DNA of 7,849 nt, from assembly GCA_035308345.1 (NCBI GenBank), contig DATGGW010000350.1, positions 1-7,849 on the forward strand, given 5' to 3'. Each line of letters begins with the position of its first letter. The first letter of the stretch is position 1. The stretch comes from CF-113 sp035308345. Its GTDB lineage: Bacteria > Chloroflexota > Ktedonobacteria > Ktedonobacterales > Ktedonobacteraceae. The notes beneath the pieces were generated by a model, which did no database searches, had not been told where the DNA came from, and was given only the letters and a program-made list of their open reading frames with translations. The position numbers and the translations under genes are program-made. Below, piece by piece: positions 1 through 6,405 of the stretch.

Positions 1-37
1 CTTGAAGCAAATAATTTTACCGCATCGTTGAGCGCGG

Positions 38-826
38 TTATGCCGTCACGCGCGGCGCAGCGGATAAACGCTCCAGCAACTGCTCGACCACGCCAACATA
101 GGCCGATGCCGGATCGACATCCAGAATTGGTCTACCCGAGCTTTCGGCCTCCACCACCTCTTCATCAAAAGGAAGCACGGCCAGGACATCGAGTTCGTGT
201 TCGGCGCAGTAGTGGCGGATAGCCTCTTCGTCGCGCGCGTTGCGCACCTTGTTTGCCACAACATACATCTGCTTGACCTCGATATCCCGCGCCAGGGGTG
301 CCAGGCGACCCGTCGTCACCAGGGAACGGTAGTATGGCTCTGTAACCATCAGCAGCACATCCGCATAGCGGGGGGTGCCACGTCCCATGTGTTCGACCGA
401 TGCCTCCATATCGAGAATCGTGAACTGCCCCTCTTGCTCAACCATATATCCCAGCATATCACGCACCGTGATATGCTCCCCGCAGAGGCACCCTCCGCCT
501 CCATGCTCGATCTGCACGTTCATCAGCAGCGTGACCCCATCGGGCGCTGTTATGCCGTGTTCTGCGGTAATCGTCTGGATGGGTTCCGCCAGGCCCACGA
601 TCTGTGTCTCGCCAGACGCATCCGCGCGCTCCACGAGGATCGAGCGCGGCAGGTTGTGCTGCGCCGCCAGGACCGGGTTTGCAACGCCCAGGGCCATGCC
701 CAGGTTCGGATTGGGATCGTCGTCAATCGCCAGCACCGAGAAGCCGCGCCGGGCGAGCAGGCGCGACAGTGTGGCAGCGAGCGTGGTCTTGCCCGAACCA
801 CCCTTGCCTACAATCGCAATTTTCAC
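38..826 (-). CDS. CooC-like nickel-insertion/MinD-family P-loop ATPase
   Basis: The 262-residue protein is a deviant-Walker ATPase of the SIMIBI (MinD/ArsA/CooC) class. The P-loop GKGGSGKTT is at residues 7-15, with the signature lysine K8 and catalytic-loop lysine K13. The switch-I-like stretch IDDDPNPNLG is at 34-43, and the Walker B-like LDMEAS is at about 138-143. The short motif GGCLCGE holds C113 and C115. In CooC this CxC pair binds the metal at the dimer interface and serves nickel insertion into carbon monoxide dehydrogenase. Length and motif order match CooC. The start is GTG at 824-826, preceded by AGGAAAGGA about 9 bases upstream, which decides the start. No CODH gene is visible, so the client enzyme is unknown; the gene may serve a CODH elsewhere or another metalloenzyme. 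The ATPase family is certain; the CooC-like role is likely from the CxC motif. Confidence 0.87.
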   Translation of the reverse strand: MKIAIVGKGGSGKTTLAATLSRLLARRGFSVLAIDDDPNPNLGMALGVANPVLAAQHNLPRSILVERADASGETQIVGLAEPIQTITAEHGITAPDGVTLLMNVQIEHGGGGCLCGEHITVRDMLGYMVEQEGQFTILDMEASVEHMGRGTPRYADVLLMVTEPYYRSLVTTGRLAPLARDIEVKQMYVVANKVRNARDEEAIRHYCAEHELDVLAVLPFDEEVVEAESSGRPILDVDPASAYVGVVEQLLERLSAAPRVTA

Positions 827-895
827 GAATACGAATCCTTTCCTATTCTTCTGTAAAAGTCATCCACTACGTTATACGTCCTCACCTCGAAACAG

Positions 896-929
896 ATTAT
901 AGTATAGGCTAAAAAACAACCTGGCACAA
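896..929 (-). promoter_or_regulatory. Candidate promoter of the CooC-like gene
   Basis: On the minus strand, TTGTGC (924-929) and TATACT (901-906) are 17 bases apart. A perfect TATAAT overlaps directly downstream (896-901) and could serve as an alternative -10 box. This gives a leader of roughly 65-75 bases before the GTG start at 826. The leader contains an ACGT-TAT-ACGT inverted repeat at about 869-879, a possible operator. The -35 match is weak (3 of 6), so the call rests mainly on the -10 sequences. Confidence 0.45.
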
Positions 930-943
930 GCTCTACCTCGGAA

Positions 944-964
944 GGAGTTTTACACAGGAACTCC
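944..964. repeat. Hairpin at the 3' side of the tnpB remnant (candidate element right end)
   Basis: A perfect 6-bp inverted repeat (GGAGTT at 944-949 and AACTCC at 959-964) encloses a 9-base loop. It lies about 175 bases beyond the tnpB stop codon. IS200/IS605-family elements have a subterminal imperfect hairpin at this end, and the guide RNA of TnpB runs from the tnpB 3' end into it. I therefore read it as the right-end hairpin. The exact cleavage site and the target tetranucleotide cannot be fixed from one copy. Confidence 0.45.
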
Positions 965-977
965 TACACAGGCAGAG

Positions 978-1023
978 ATCGCTTGACGCGATACCACCAC
1001 GTGACACTCCGTCGCTTAACGCG
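978..1023. repeat. Short hairpin plus 33-bp-spaced direct repeat in the putative guide-RNA region
   Basis: ATCGC (978-982) and GCGAT (988-992) form a 5-bp stem with a TTGAC loop. The same 12-base word occurs twice, differing at one base: TCGCTTGACGCG at 979-990 and TCGCTTAACGCG at 1012-1023, a period of 33 bases. Both lie between the tnpB stop codon and the right-end hairpin, where IS605-type elements encode the structured scaffold of the TnpB guide RNA. The repeat is directly visible; its role is inferred. Confidence 0.4.
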
Positions 1024-1138
1024 GCTTCTTCCGGCACTCCTGCGTACACGCACCCGAAAGTATGCGCGGCTTTGCCACAACTTTACCGGGCCGTACTGGG
1101 CGAGGAATACTCGGCCAGACGCGTGCCACACCGCGCAT

Positions 1139-2565
1139 CTAGCCCCTGGCGGTGCCATGCCCGTCCCCCTCCCCGTGCCTTGCGGGCTCAGAATGTGGCC
1201 TCATCCCGCTTTCGGCAGCCTGGGGGAAAGGGACACCCCTCTCTTTCGAGAGCCTCCTCGCAAGCGAGGGAGCGCGGGGCTTTTCCTGTCTCTGGTAACG
1301 GGCAAAGAGCCTATGCCCGATGTTAAGACTTGCATTGCGATCGGCGTTGCTGCGCATACCACACGCGGTACAGAACACCAGCGGCGCGCCAGGAGTAGAG
1401 CCAGAGGGCGCATCGCCATAGCGCGTGTGCTTTACAGACGGCGCACTCGCGGCCCGTGTCGCGCGGGCTTACCTGGCAGGTGACGATCCCCCCTTCCCAC
1501 GCCTTAAACCGACTGTAGTGGTAGATCTTGCTCCGCAGCCGGTACGCGCGCTTCTCGTTTCCCCTCTGGCTAAACGATCCCTTTTTGGGGCGATAGGGAG
1601 TGAGATGCTCGAACACCAGCAGGGTCGCGCCGTGCGCACGAGCGAATTCCACAATGCGCCTGCTCACTCTGTGGGCCACCTGCTCGTCGAGAGTACGCAA
1701 CCTGTCCCACAGGCGAGCGTTATCGTGCTCCTCCTGCGCGATGAGACCGGTCTCGGCCCGACGGCGCGCAATGCGTCCAGCGCGGACTTCCTAAGGCCGT
1801 TCAATTGGCTTCCACCACCAATGAAGCGTGTAGCCAGCGTCGTGCCTTCCCTCGTCTGGATGGTGCATACCGCCAGGGAATCTCTTGCGCTCAACTTGAC
1901 CGAGCATACCTTTACATCGGGCGCGCTCGTTACCTGCTCTTTCACCGTACCGGGGTTGGTAACCTCCTTTTCCACAAAGGTGTGCAGCCACCAGCGCCTG
2001 CCGCGCTGCACCTACTTCGGGCTTTTCACTTCCCAATCCTCGGGCAATTCGCGACCCCGATCCGCAACTTCACCCAGCACCAGCTTGTACCCGTCCAGAG
2101 CTTGAGCAGAATGCCGTTCGCAGTGCGCTGTTTCCACATCCCGGCATACAACGTAACCGACTTGTTCCAGCGACCGGGCGGCGCAGGTGGACGCTTCTTG
2201 AACCTCTTGCCTTTGGCCAGGGCCTGCTCTTTCTCCCTTCGCCACCTGGCAAGGTTGGAATGGAAGGAATGGGCTGCACCTAATGCCGCTTGAATAGCAG
2301 TCCGCCGCATCAGCGCCGGAATATTGTCGGCTACGGTCGCAAGCGGCACGGTGGGTTCAGGATTCGTTTTCGTGCGGTGAGTAAGGCGCTCAAGGGTATC
2401 GCGGGGCCCGTTTCCGTCCATGTTCAACACCTCGGGATGGACCTCGATCAATTCAAAGTAGAAGGTCGCGACCCGGTTGAACAGGGCTTGCGTCTCCACA
2501 AACCAGCCTGCTATTTCAGAGCGATAGTCAAGCCGTTGACGGATAGTTTTCATGGCGCGATTCAT
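1139..2565 (-). pseudogene. tnpB: Decayed tnpB (IS200/IS605-family RNA-guided nuclease)
   Basis: Joining three reading frames gives a TnpB-like protein of about 475 residues. The N-terminal part runs from ATG 2565 (or ATG 2553, MKTIRQRLDYRSE) through GILLKLWTGTSW. The RuvC core and the C-terminal zinc ribbon (ECAVC ... CTACG) then lead into the motif NADRNASLNIG. Four lesions are visible: a one-base loss near 2059-2061, an in-frame TAG at 2012-2014, a one-base loss at 1777-1778 (restoring a G gives LGRIARRR), and a one-base gain near 1421. Of the three RuvC acidic residues, Glu (codon 1608-1610, VFEHL) and the last Asp (1340-1342, NADRN) survive. The first Asp position is Lys (AAG, 1895-1897) within VCSVKLSARDSLAV. 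The element therefore cannot make an active nuclease. No tnpA is present. The C-terminal tail is Arg/His/Gly-rich. Confidence 0.9.
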
Positions 2566-2581
2566 ATAAGTATTCTCATTT

Positions 2582-2641
2582 TCTCTATATGCATCGTACA
2601 TTTACTAAAGGAAAATATACTTTGTTTCAGAGAGATGTCAA
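2582..2641 (-). promoter_or_regulatory. Promoter and leader of the tnpB remnant
   Basis: On the minus strand, a perfect -35 TTGACA (2636-2641) and TATATT (2614-2619) are 16 bases apart. Transcription should start near 2607, about 42 bases before ATG 2565. The leader contains CATATAGAGA (2582-2591), a word that also occurs in the leader of the small gene upstream. Only a weak GAGAA ribosome binding site precedes ATG 2565. The element's left end probably lies close to this promoter, within the 61-base gap before the next gene. Confidence 0.6.
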
Positions 2642-2662
2642 GTCCAAAATGAAATCGTTCTG

Positions 2663-2959
2663 TCACCTGCGTTGCGCTTCCCCACGCAAGATGGCCTCAA
2701 TATCGGAAAGGTGATCGAGAGCATAAGCAATACAGACCTCCATAAAGGTGGACTTGCGTGTCTCCAGTGGATAGAGCTTATGGCTTGTTAGTTTATACGC
2801 CTCGTTGAGCCGATCATACGAGGCACGCTCCAGGTACATACTACGATGCACCCTTACCCGCTCCGACTGCTCTTTCTCGCGAGGGACACGGTGCTGTTCA
2901 TCGGCCTTCTGGGATGCCTTTTCGGTCGACGTGATGTGTTCGTTAATATTATCGGCCAT
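2663..2959 (-). CDS. Small protein with ribbon-helix-helix character, hypothetical
   Basis: The 98-residue protein has a charged, Gln/Glu/Lys-rich N-terminus (about residues 1-34). A predicted strand RVRVHRSMYLER, a helix ASYDRLNEAYKLTSHK, a short turn, and a second helix KSTFMEVCIAYALDHLSDIEAIL follow. Strand-helix-helix, with KST before the second helix, is the pattern of ribbon-helix-helix DNA-binding proteins, although the first helix and loop are longer than usual. The start is ATG at 2957-2959, with AGGAAG six bases upstream; a GTG directly before it is less well placed. The gene ends 22 bases before the tnpB promoter and points the same way, the position a tnpA usually takes. It is not recognisable as a Y1 or serine transposase. 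The product could be an autoregulator; the RHH call is tentative. Confidence 0.65.
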   Translation of the reverse strand: MADNINEHITSTEKASQKADEQHRVPREKEQSERVRVHRSMYLERASYDRLNEAYKLTSHKLYPLETRKSTFMEVCIAYALDHLSDIEAILRGEAQRR

Positions 2960-3013
2960 CACTCACTTCCTCGTCAGGTATGCTTGCAGCACCTCCTGCC
3001 AGTAGTAGCAATA

Positions 3014-3060
3014 TCTCTATATGTAAATCGCATATACTACATAGTAACGGGTGATGTCAA
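3014..3060 (-). promoter_or_regulatory. Promoter/operator of the small RHH-like gene
   Basis: On the minus strand, a perfect TTGACA (3055-3060) is followed after 18 bases by TATATG (3031-3036); an alternative -10, TAGTAT, sits slightly upstream. TATATG forms a perfect 6-bp inverted repeat with CATATA (3018-3023), 7 bases apart, so a palindrome overlaps the -10 box and start site. CATATAGAGA (3014-3023) and TTGACATC are shared with the tnpB promoter region. A strong SD-like GGAGGT (about 2990-2995) has no start codon at a useful distance, so the SD next to ATG 2959 is taken as the real one. Confidence 0.5.
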
Positions 3061-3105
3061 GGTATGGAGAGTGGCTTTTCCTGATAAAGTGGCCTGTTAC
3101 CTGTA

Positions 3106-4071
3106 TTATGCCGCGACAAGCGCGCCGCCGATTACCATAATAAAAGCACCGAGCAGCCTTGCGCGCGGGTTTTCCTCATGCAGGAATAGCCATGCCAGGA
3201 GAATAGTGAAGACGGCGCTGAGTTTGAAGAGTGCGGTTACGTAGCCGACAAGACCGGTGGCGATGGCAGTAAACCCGAAGAGGGGCGCTACCCCGGCGAT
3301 GATGGTAGCAGCAAGAAGGGCGCGGGGATGCTCGCTCAGTCCACCAAAGCGTGGCGATTGTCTCGCGGCCCGCTTTGGAAACGCAGCGCCAGCGCGACGA
3401 AAAAACGGTGCCAACGCATTCGGCGAGAGGAAGATAACAGTAATCAATGTCCCGATCAGAGCTACCAGGGGACCGCTCGCGGGTTTCACATGTTCGATAG
3501 CCAGTTTCTCCAGCACGGTGGTAGCGCCCCAGAGCATACTGGCAACGATTGCCAGCGCCGCCCCCGGCTTTCGCAGCAGGACGAGCAGCGGTGCCAGCAG
3601 TCCACTTCGTGCCTCCTGCACCTCCATGAGATAAGCTCCGAGCAGGATAATAACAACGCCGAGAACTTCTCGTGGGCCAGGGATTTCACGCAGCGCTACC
3701 AGGGCCGCCAGGAGCGTGAAGGCCGGGTTGAAGGTGAGCAAGGGCGTCACGAGTGAAGCATCTGCCCGTGAGAGCGCGTGAGTGGAGAGCAAGATGGCCG
3801 CCCAGTTGAGCAGCGCTGAACCGAGGAGCGCAGCAACAAAAACTGCATCGATTTGCGGCCAATGGGCCGCGCACGAGAGAGGCAAGGGGTCAAGCGCACT
3901 GGTGAATGTGCATTGCGTGAGGAAAAGTGTACCTATCGCCAGCAGTGGAAGTGAGGCGACATTGATAGCCCATGCCACAAGCGCCGGGCGCGCATCACGC
4001 AGCAATTGCTTATTGAGAATCGGCAGTATCGATGTGAGAACGGTAGCTGTGAGTGCCAGTGTTGCCCACAT
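3106..4071 (-). CDS. EamA/DMT-family transporter
   Basis: The 321-residue protein shows about ten hydrophobic segments in two EamA repeats. Approximate spans are 2-18, 29-51, 73-95, 106-125, 133-150, 167-187, 201-217, 252-275, 278-298 and 304-320. The family-typical stretches at the end of each half are present: RADASLVTPLLTFNPAF with LREIPGPREVLG in the first, and GYVTALFKLSAVFTILLAW with LHEENPRARLLG in the second. Length is normal for the drug/metabolite transporter superfamily, inner-membrane carriers that mostly export amino acids, metabolites or drugs; the substrate cannot be read from sequence. A basic loop at 224-250 lies between segments 7 and 8. The ATG start at 4069-4071 has only a weak purine-rich site before it. 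The upstream membrane gene stops 27 bases away, so the two are probably co-transcribed. Confidence 0.88.
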   Translation of the reverse strand: MWATLALTATVLTSILPILNKQLLRDARPALVAWAINVASLPLLAIGTLFLTQCTFTSALDPLPLSCAAHWPQIDAVFVAALLGSALLNWAAILLSTHALSRADASLVTPLLTFNPAFTLLAALVALREIPGPREVLGVVIILLGAYLMEVQEARSGLLAPLLVLLRKPGAALAIVASMLWGATTVLEKLAIEHVKPASGPLVALIGTLITVIFLSPNALAPFFRRAGAAFPKRAARQSPRFGGLSEHPRALLAATIIAGVAPLFGFTAIATGLVGYVTALFKLSAVFTILLAWLFLHEENPRARLLGAFIMVIGGALVAA

Positions 4072-4098
4072 GGCCTGCTCTTTCTCTACTCCGCAATG

Positions 4099-4410
4099 TT
4101 AACGCTGCCTCGGCATCTCCTGTTCGGGGTAGGATATCTGCGGCTGAGCGTATTCTTGCTCGCGCTGTGGGTATTGGTGCGGCTGCCCACCTTCTTGATA
4201 GGTTGCTAGCGGCGGCTGTGGCTGATATCCCTGCTGATAGGATTGCTGCGGCTGCTCATAGGAGTCCTGGCGCGGCGGTGTGTATAACGTTGTTGGCCTC
4301 TTCTGACTGTTCAACCAGCGTACAAGCAGCCAGATCAGCACGACCACCAGCACAATAAAAAGCAGCATCACTATCGGCATCCAGAGCGCCATTCCAAACA
4401 TCATAGGCAT
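4099..4410 (-). CDS. Small single-pass membrane protein with Gln/Tyr/Pro-rich tail
   Basis: The 103-residue protein has a Met-rich N-terminus (MPMMFGMALWMP) and one strong membrane helix at about residues 8-30 (IVMLLFIVLVVVLIWLLV). A basic patch (RWLNSQKRP) and a low-complexity tail of about 65 residues follow, dominated by Gln, Pro, Tyr and Glu. By the positive-inside rule the tail should be cytoplasmic. I chose ATG 4408-4410 because GGAGGA (4421-4426) lies 10 bases upstream. The candidate promoter at 4434-4441 would also exclude the longer TTG and ATG starts at 4467 and 4455 from the transcript. No family is recognised. Such tails can mediate self-association or surface interactions, but that is not shown here. 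It is probably in an operon with the EamA transporter downstream. Confidence 0.72.
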   Translation of the reverse strand: MPMMFGMALWMPIVMLLFIVLVVVLIWLLVRWLNSQKRPTTLYTPPRQDSYEQPQQSYQQGYQPQPPLATYQEGGQPHQYPQREQEYAQPQISYPEQEMPRQR

Positions 4411-4433
4411 AGAAGCATGTTCCTCCTGTTCAA

Positions 4434-4442
4434 ATTGTAGCA
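4434..4442 (-). promoter_or_regulatory. Extended -10 promoter of the small membrane protein gene
   Basis: On the minus strand the extended -10 motif TGCTACAAT sits at 4434-4442, with TACAAT at 4434-4439. No good -35 box is found, as is usual for extended -10 promoters. The start site would be near 4427, so the SD (4421-4426) lies at the very 5' end of a short leader. Confidence 0.4.
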
Positions 4443-4475
4443 TAACAACTCTCATTATTACGCCCAAAGAATCAC

Positions 4476-4492
4476 AAAGGTGTCACACTTTC
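4476..4492. promoter_or_regulatory. Imperfect palindrome in the divergent intergenic region (candidate operator)
   Basis: AAAGGTGTCACACTTTC is a 17-bp palindrome centred on 4484; six of eight arm positions pair and the core GTGT-C-ACAC is perfect. It lies between the divergently transcribed membrane-protein gene and the Clp-like gene, upstream of both promoters. It could bind a dimeric regulator that controls either or both. No regulator gene lies next to it. Confidence 0.35.
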
Positions 4493-4532
4493 AAAGTTGC
4501 CAGCGGAGACGGGAAATAGCGCGGCATAATCA

Positions 4533-4541
4533 TGTTATAAT
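4533..4541 (+). promoter_or_regulatory. Extended -10 promoter of the Clp-like gene, probably leaderless
   Basis: TGTTATAAT combines a perfect TATAAT (4536-4541) with the TG of an extended -10 element. Transcription should begin at about 4548-4551, and the ATG starts at 4551. No Shine-Dalgarno sequence lies before this ATG and there is no room for one. The message is therefore predicted to be leaderless or nearly so. The -35 region has no clear match. Confidence 0.6.
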
Positions 4542-4550
4542 AGTGCTACT

Positions 4551-6371
4551 ATGAAAAGATCGATACTCAAGCGCAACAATAGTGTCCCGGAACCGCGTCC
4601 GCCAGACTTCCCCATTCCGGGACCCACCCTCAGTCGCTATGGGCGGGACCTGACGCGCCTGGCTGTGGATACGCGCCCACTGGTTGGCCGCGAATCCGAG
4701 ATCACTGAGGTCTTCGAGGTTCTGCTGCGCTGGCGGCACAATAATGCGCTCATTCTGGGTCGCCCCGGCGTAGGCAAGACTGCTGTAGTAGTCGAGGTGG
4801 CGCGTCGCATGGCTATTGGGAGTGCCCCATCCGGTTTAGCAGGCCGGGGAGTGGTGGAACTTGACGTGCGCGCCTTAATCGCGGGCGCGACCATGCGCGG
4901 TCAATTCGAGGAGCGATCGGCGGCTGTCGTGCGTGAACTGCAAGGGTATCGCGGCTCGCTGATTCTGGTATTCGACGATCTTCCCGCTCTGCTCTCTATT
5001 GCCTCGATAGGGGGGGTGGACTTCCGTCGTCTGTTTGGCGCAATACTCGATTCAACGGAGATTCCAACACTCGCGACGGCCGATGGCGATTTGATGCGCG
5101 AGCATCCCGAATTTAAGCGCCAGGTTGAGGCAGAGTTCCAGGCGATTCGCCTTGATGAGCCGTTGCATCCTCAGGCCCTCGAGATGCTTGAGTTCTGGGT
5201 GAGAGATATCGAAGCTCATCACGGCGTCTCCATTCCTTCAACAACACTCGAACACGCCGCGCACCTCGCCCGGCGCTTCCTCAAGGACCGCGCGCTACCA
5301 GATTCTGCCCTTTCCCTGCTCGATCAGGCCGCCGCGGCATCCAGACTCACGGGGCTGAAGGAAGCGGTTGTAGGGTCTGAGCAGGTGGCATCCGTGGCCT
5401 CTCGCTGGACCGGCATTCCTCTCCAGAATCTACTCGACGAGGAGGCCGCTCGCCTTGCCCGGCTTGAGGAGGTGCTTCACCGACGCGTCGTGGGACAACA
5501 CGCGGCTGTAACGGCGGTCGCGAATGCAGTGCGCCGAGTGCGCGCCCGTCTCGCCGATCCCAGCCGACCGGTAGGCTCCTTCCTCTTTCTTGGCCCGACC
5601 GGTGTTGGTAAGACAGAACTGGCCCGCGCTCTCGCAGCCCTCCTCTTCCAGGACGAAGCGGCGCTGGTACGCATCGATATGTCCGAATACATGGAGAGGC
5701 ACCAGGTGGCGCGCCTCATCGGAGCGCCACCTGGCTACGTCGGTTATGACAAGGGCGGTCAGCTGACCGACGCGGTTCGCCAGCGGCCGTACAGTATTGT
5801 ACTCCTCGACGAGCTGGAAAAAGCCCATTCAGATGTCTTCAATTTATTGCTACAAATCATGGAGGATGGTCGCCTGACGGATGGGCTTGGTCAGACCGTT
5901 GACTTTCGCCACGCGGTCATCATCATGACTTCCAACTGCGGTTCAAAGCACATCCTCGAGCTCACAGCTGCCTCGGAAGAAGAGGTTCGCGAACGTGTTA
6001 TGGAGGATGTGCGCGCCCAGTTCAAGCCGGAATTTCTGAACCGCATCGACGAAATCATTGTCTTCCACCGCCTGGGCCGCGAGGAGATTCGCCGCGTGGT
6101 CGATATCCAGGTGACGCGGCTGCAAGAGCGGCTGGCGGTTGAGTATCGGATCGAGCTACTGCTCACTTCGCCGGCCCGCGACTGGCTGGCAGCCAAGGGG
6201 TATGACATAGAATACGGCGCGCGGCCGCTCAAGCGCTTGATACGGCGCGAACTGGAAGACCGATTAGCCATGAGTGTCGTAGCGGGAGAAATTCGTTCGG
6301 GCGGTGGCCGCATACGAGTCGATGCAGCCTCGGTACAGGACGCATCTCTGGTCATACAGAATGAGGCATAG
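4551..6371 (+). CDS. Compact two-AAA Clp/Hsp100 ATPase with degenerate first ring
   Basis: The 606-residue protein has the two AAA+ modules of ClpA/ClpB/ClpC. It lacks the N-terminal Clp repeat domain (only about 44 residues precede AAA1) and the ClpB coiled-coil middle domain: LPDSALSLLDQAAAA (249-263) runs within about 20 residues into SRWTGIPL. AAA1 (about 45-255) keeps Walker A GRPGVGKT (70-77). Its Walker B reads VFDDL (D142-D143) instead of DE, its pore loop GATMRG has Met115 for the usual Tyr, and the usual arginine pair of ERRFQ is replaced by A194-E195. AAA2 (about 306-500) is intact: GPTGVGKT (348-355), pore GYVG (395-398), LLDEL (418-422), sensor N462, Arg finger R498 and sensor-2 GAR (556-558). 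No IGL/LGF-type ClpP-docking loop is seen after TSNCGS, so disaggregase- or unfoldase-like work without ClpP is more likely than proteolysis. Substrate is unknown. Confidence 0.93.
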   Translation: MKRSILKRNNSVPEPRPPDFPIPGPTLSRYGRDLTRLAVDTRPLVGRESEITEVFEVLLRWRHNNALILGRPGVGKTAVVVEVARRMAIGSAPSGLAGRGVVELDVRALIAGATMRGQFEERSAAVVRELQGYRGSLILVFDDLPALLSIASIGGVDFRRLFGAILDSTEIPTLATADGDLMREHPEFKRQVEAEFQAIRLDEPLHPQALEMLEFWVRDIEAHHGVSIPSTTLEHAAHLARRFLKDRALPDSALSLLDQAAAASRLTGLKEAVVGSEQVASVASRWTGIPLQNLLDEEAARLARLEEVLHRRVVGQHAAVTAVANAVRRVRARLADPSRPVGSFLFLGPTGVGKTELARALAALLFQDEAALVRIDMSEYMERHQVARLIGAPPGYVGYDKGGQLTDAVRQRPYSIVLLDELEKAHSDVFNLLLQIMEDGRLTDGLGQTVDFRHAVIIMTSNCGSKHILELTAASEEEVRERVMEDVRAQFKPEFLNRIDEIIVFHRLGREEIRRVVDIQVTRLQERLAVEYRIELLLTSPARDWLAAKGYDIEYGARPLKRLIRRELEDRLAMSVVAGEIRSGGGRIRVDAASVQDASLVIQNEA

Positions 6372-6405
6372 AGGGGACGCGAATCCGCATCCCCTCACTT
6401 TTCTC
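6371..6405 (+). terminator. Rho-independent terminator of the Clp-like gene
   Basis: The stop codon runs straight into a hairpin. GAGGGGA (6371-6377) pairs with TCCCCTC (6390-6396); inside it, after one mismatch, GCG pairs with CGC around an AATC loop. ACTTTTCTC follows on the plus strand. The minus-strand side has no T tract, so it acts mainly on plus-strand transcription. The convergent minus-strand gene ends just beyond, at 6404. Confidence 0.8.

Noticed and set aside
197..856. A 219-codon plus-strand open frame
   Set aside because: It lies opposite the CooC-like gene, whose motifs are unambiguous, and its His/Arg/Cys-rich translation has no domain character; it is a high-GC antisense shadow.
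1425..2105. A 226-codon plus-strand open frame
   Set aside because: It is antisense to the TnpB remnant, which has recognisable motifs on the minus strand; it has no supported start and no family features.
2026..2601. A free-standing 191-residue protein, and the ORFs at 1664-2011 and 1323-1700 as separate genes
   Set aside because: They are successive pieces of one TnpB; joining the frames at 2060, 1777 and 1421 restores a continuous family sequence.
2988..2998. Strong Shine-Dalgarno GGAGGT on the minus strand as evidence of another small gene
   Set aside because: No ATG, GTG or TTG lies at a usable distance with an open frame apart from the known gene; AGGAAG next to ATG 2959 is sufficient.
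4411..4467. An N-terminal extension of the small membrane protein to TTG 4467 or ATG 4455
   Set aside because: These starts lack an SD and lie upstream of the likely promoter; ATG 4410 has GGAGGA 10 bases away and puts the membrane helix at the N-terminus.
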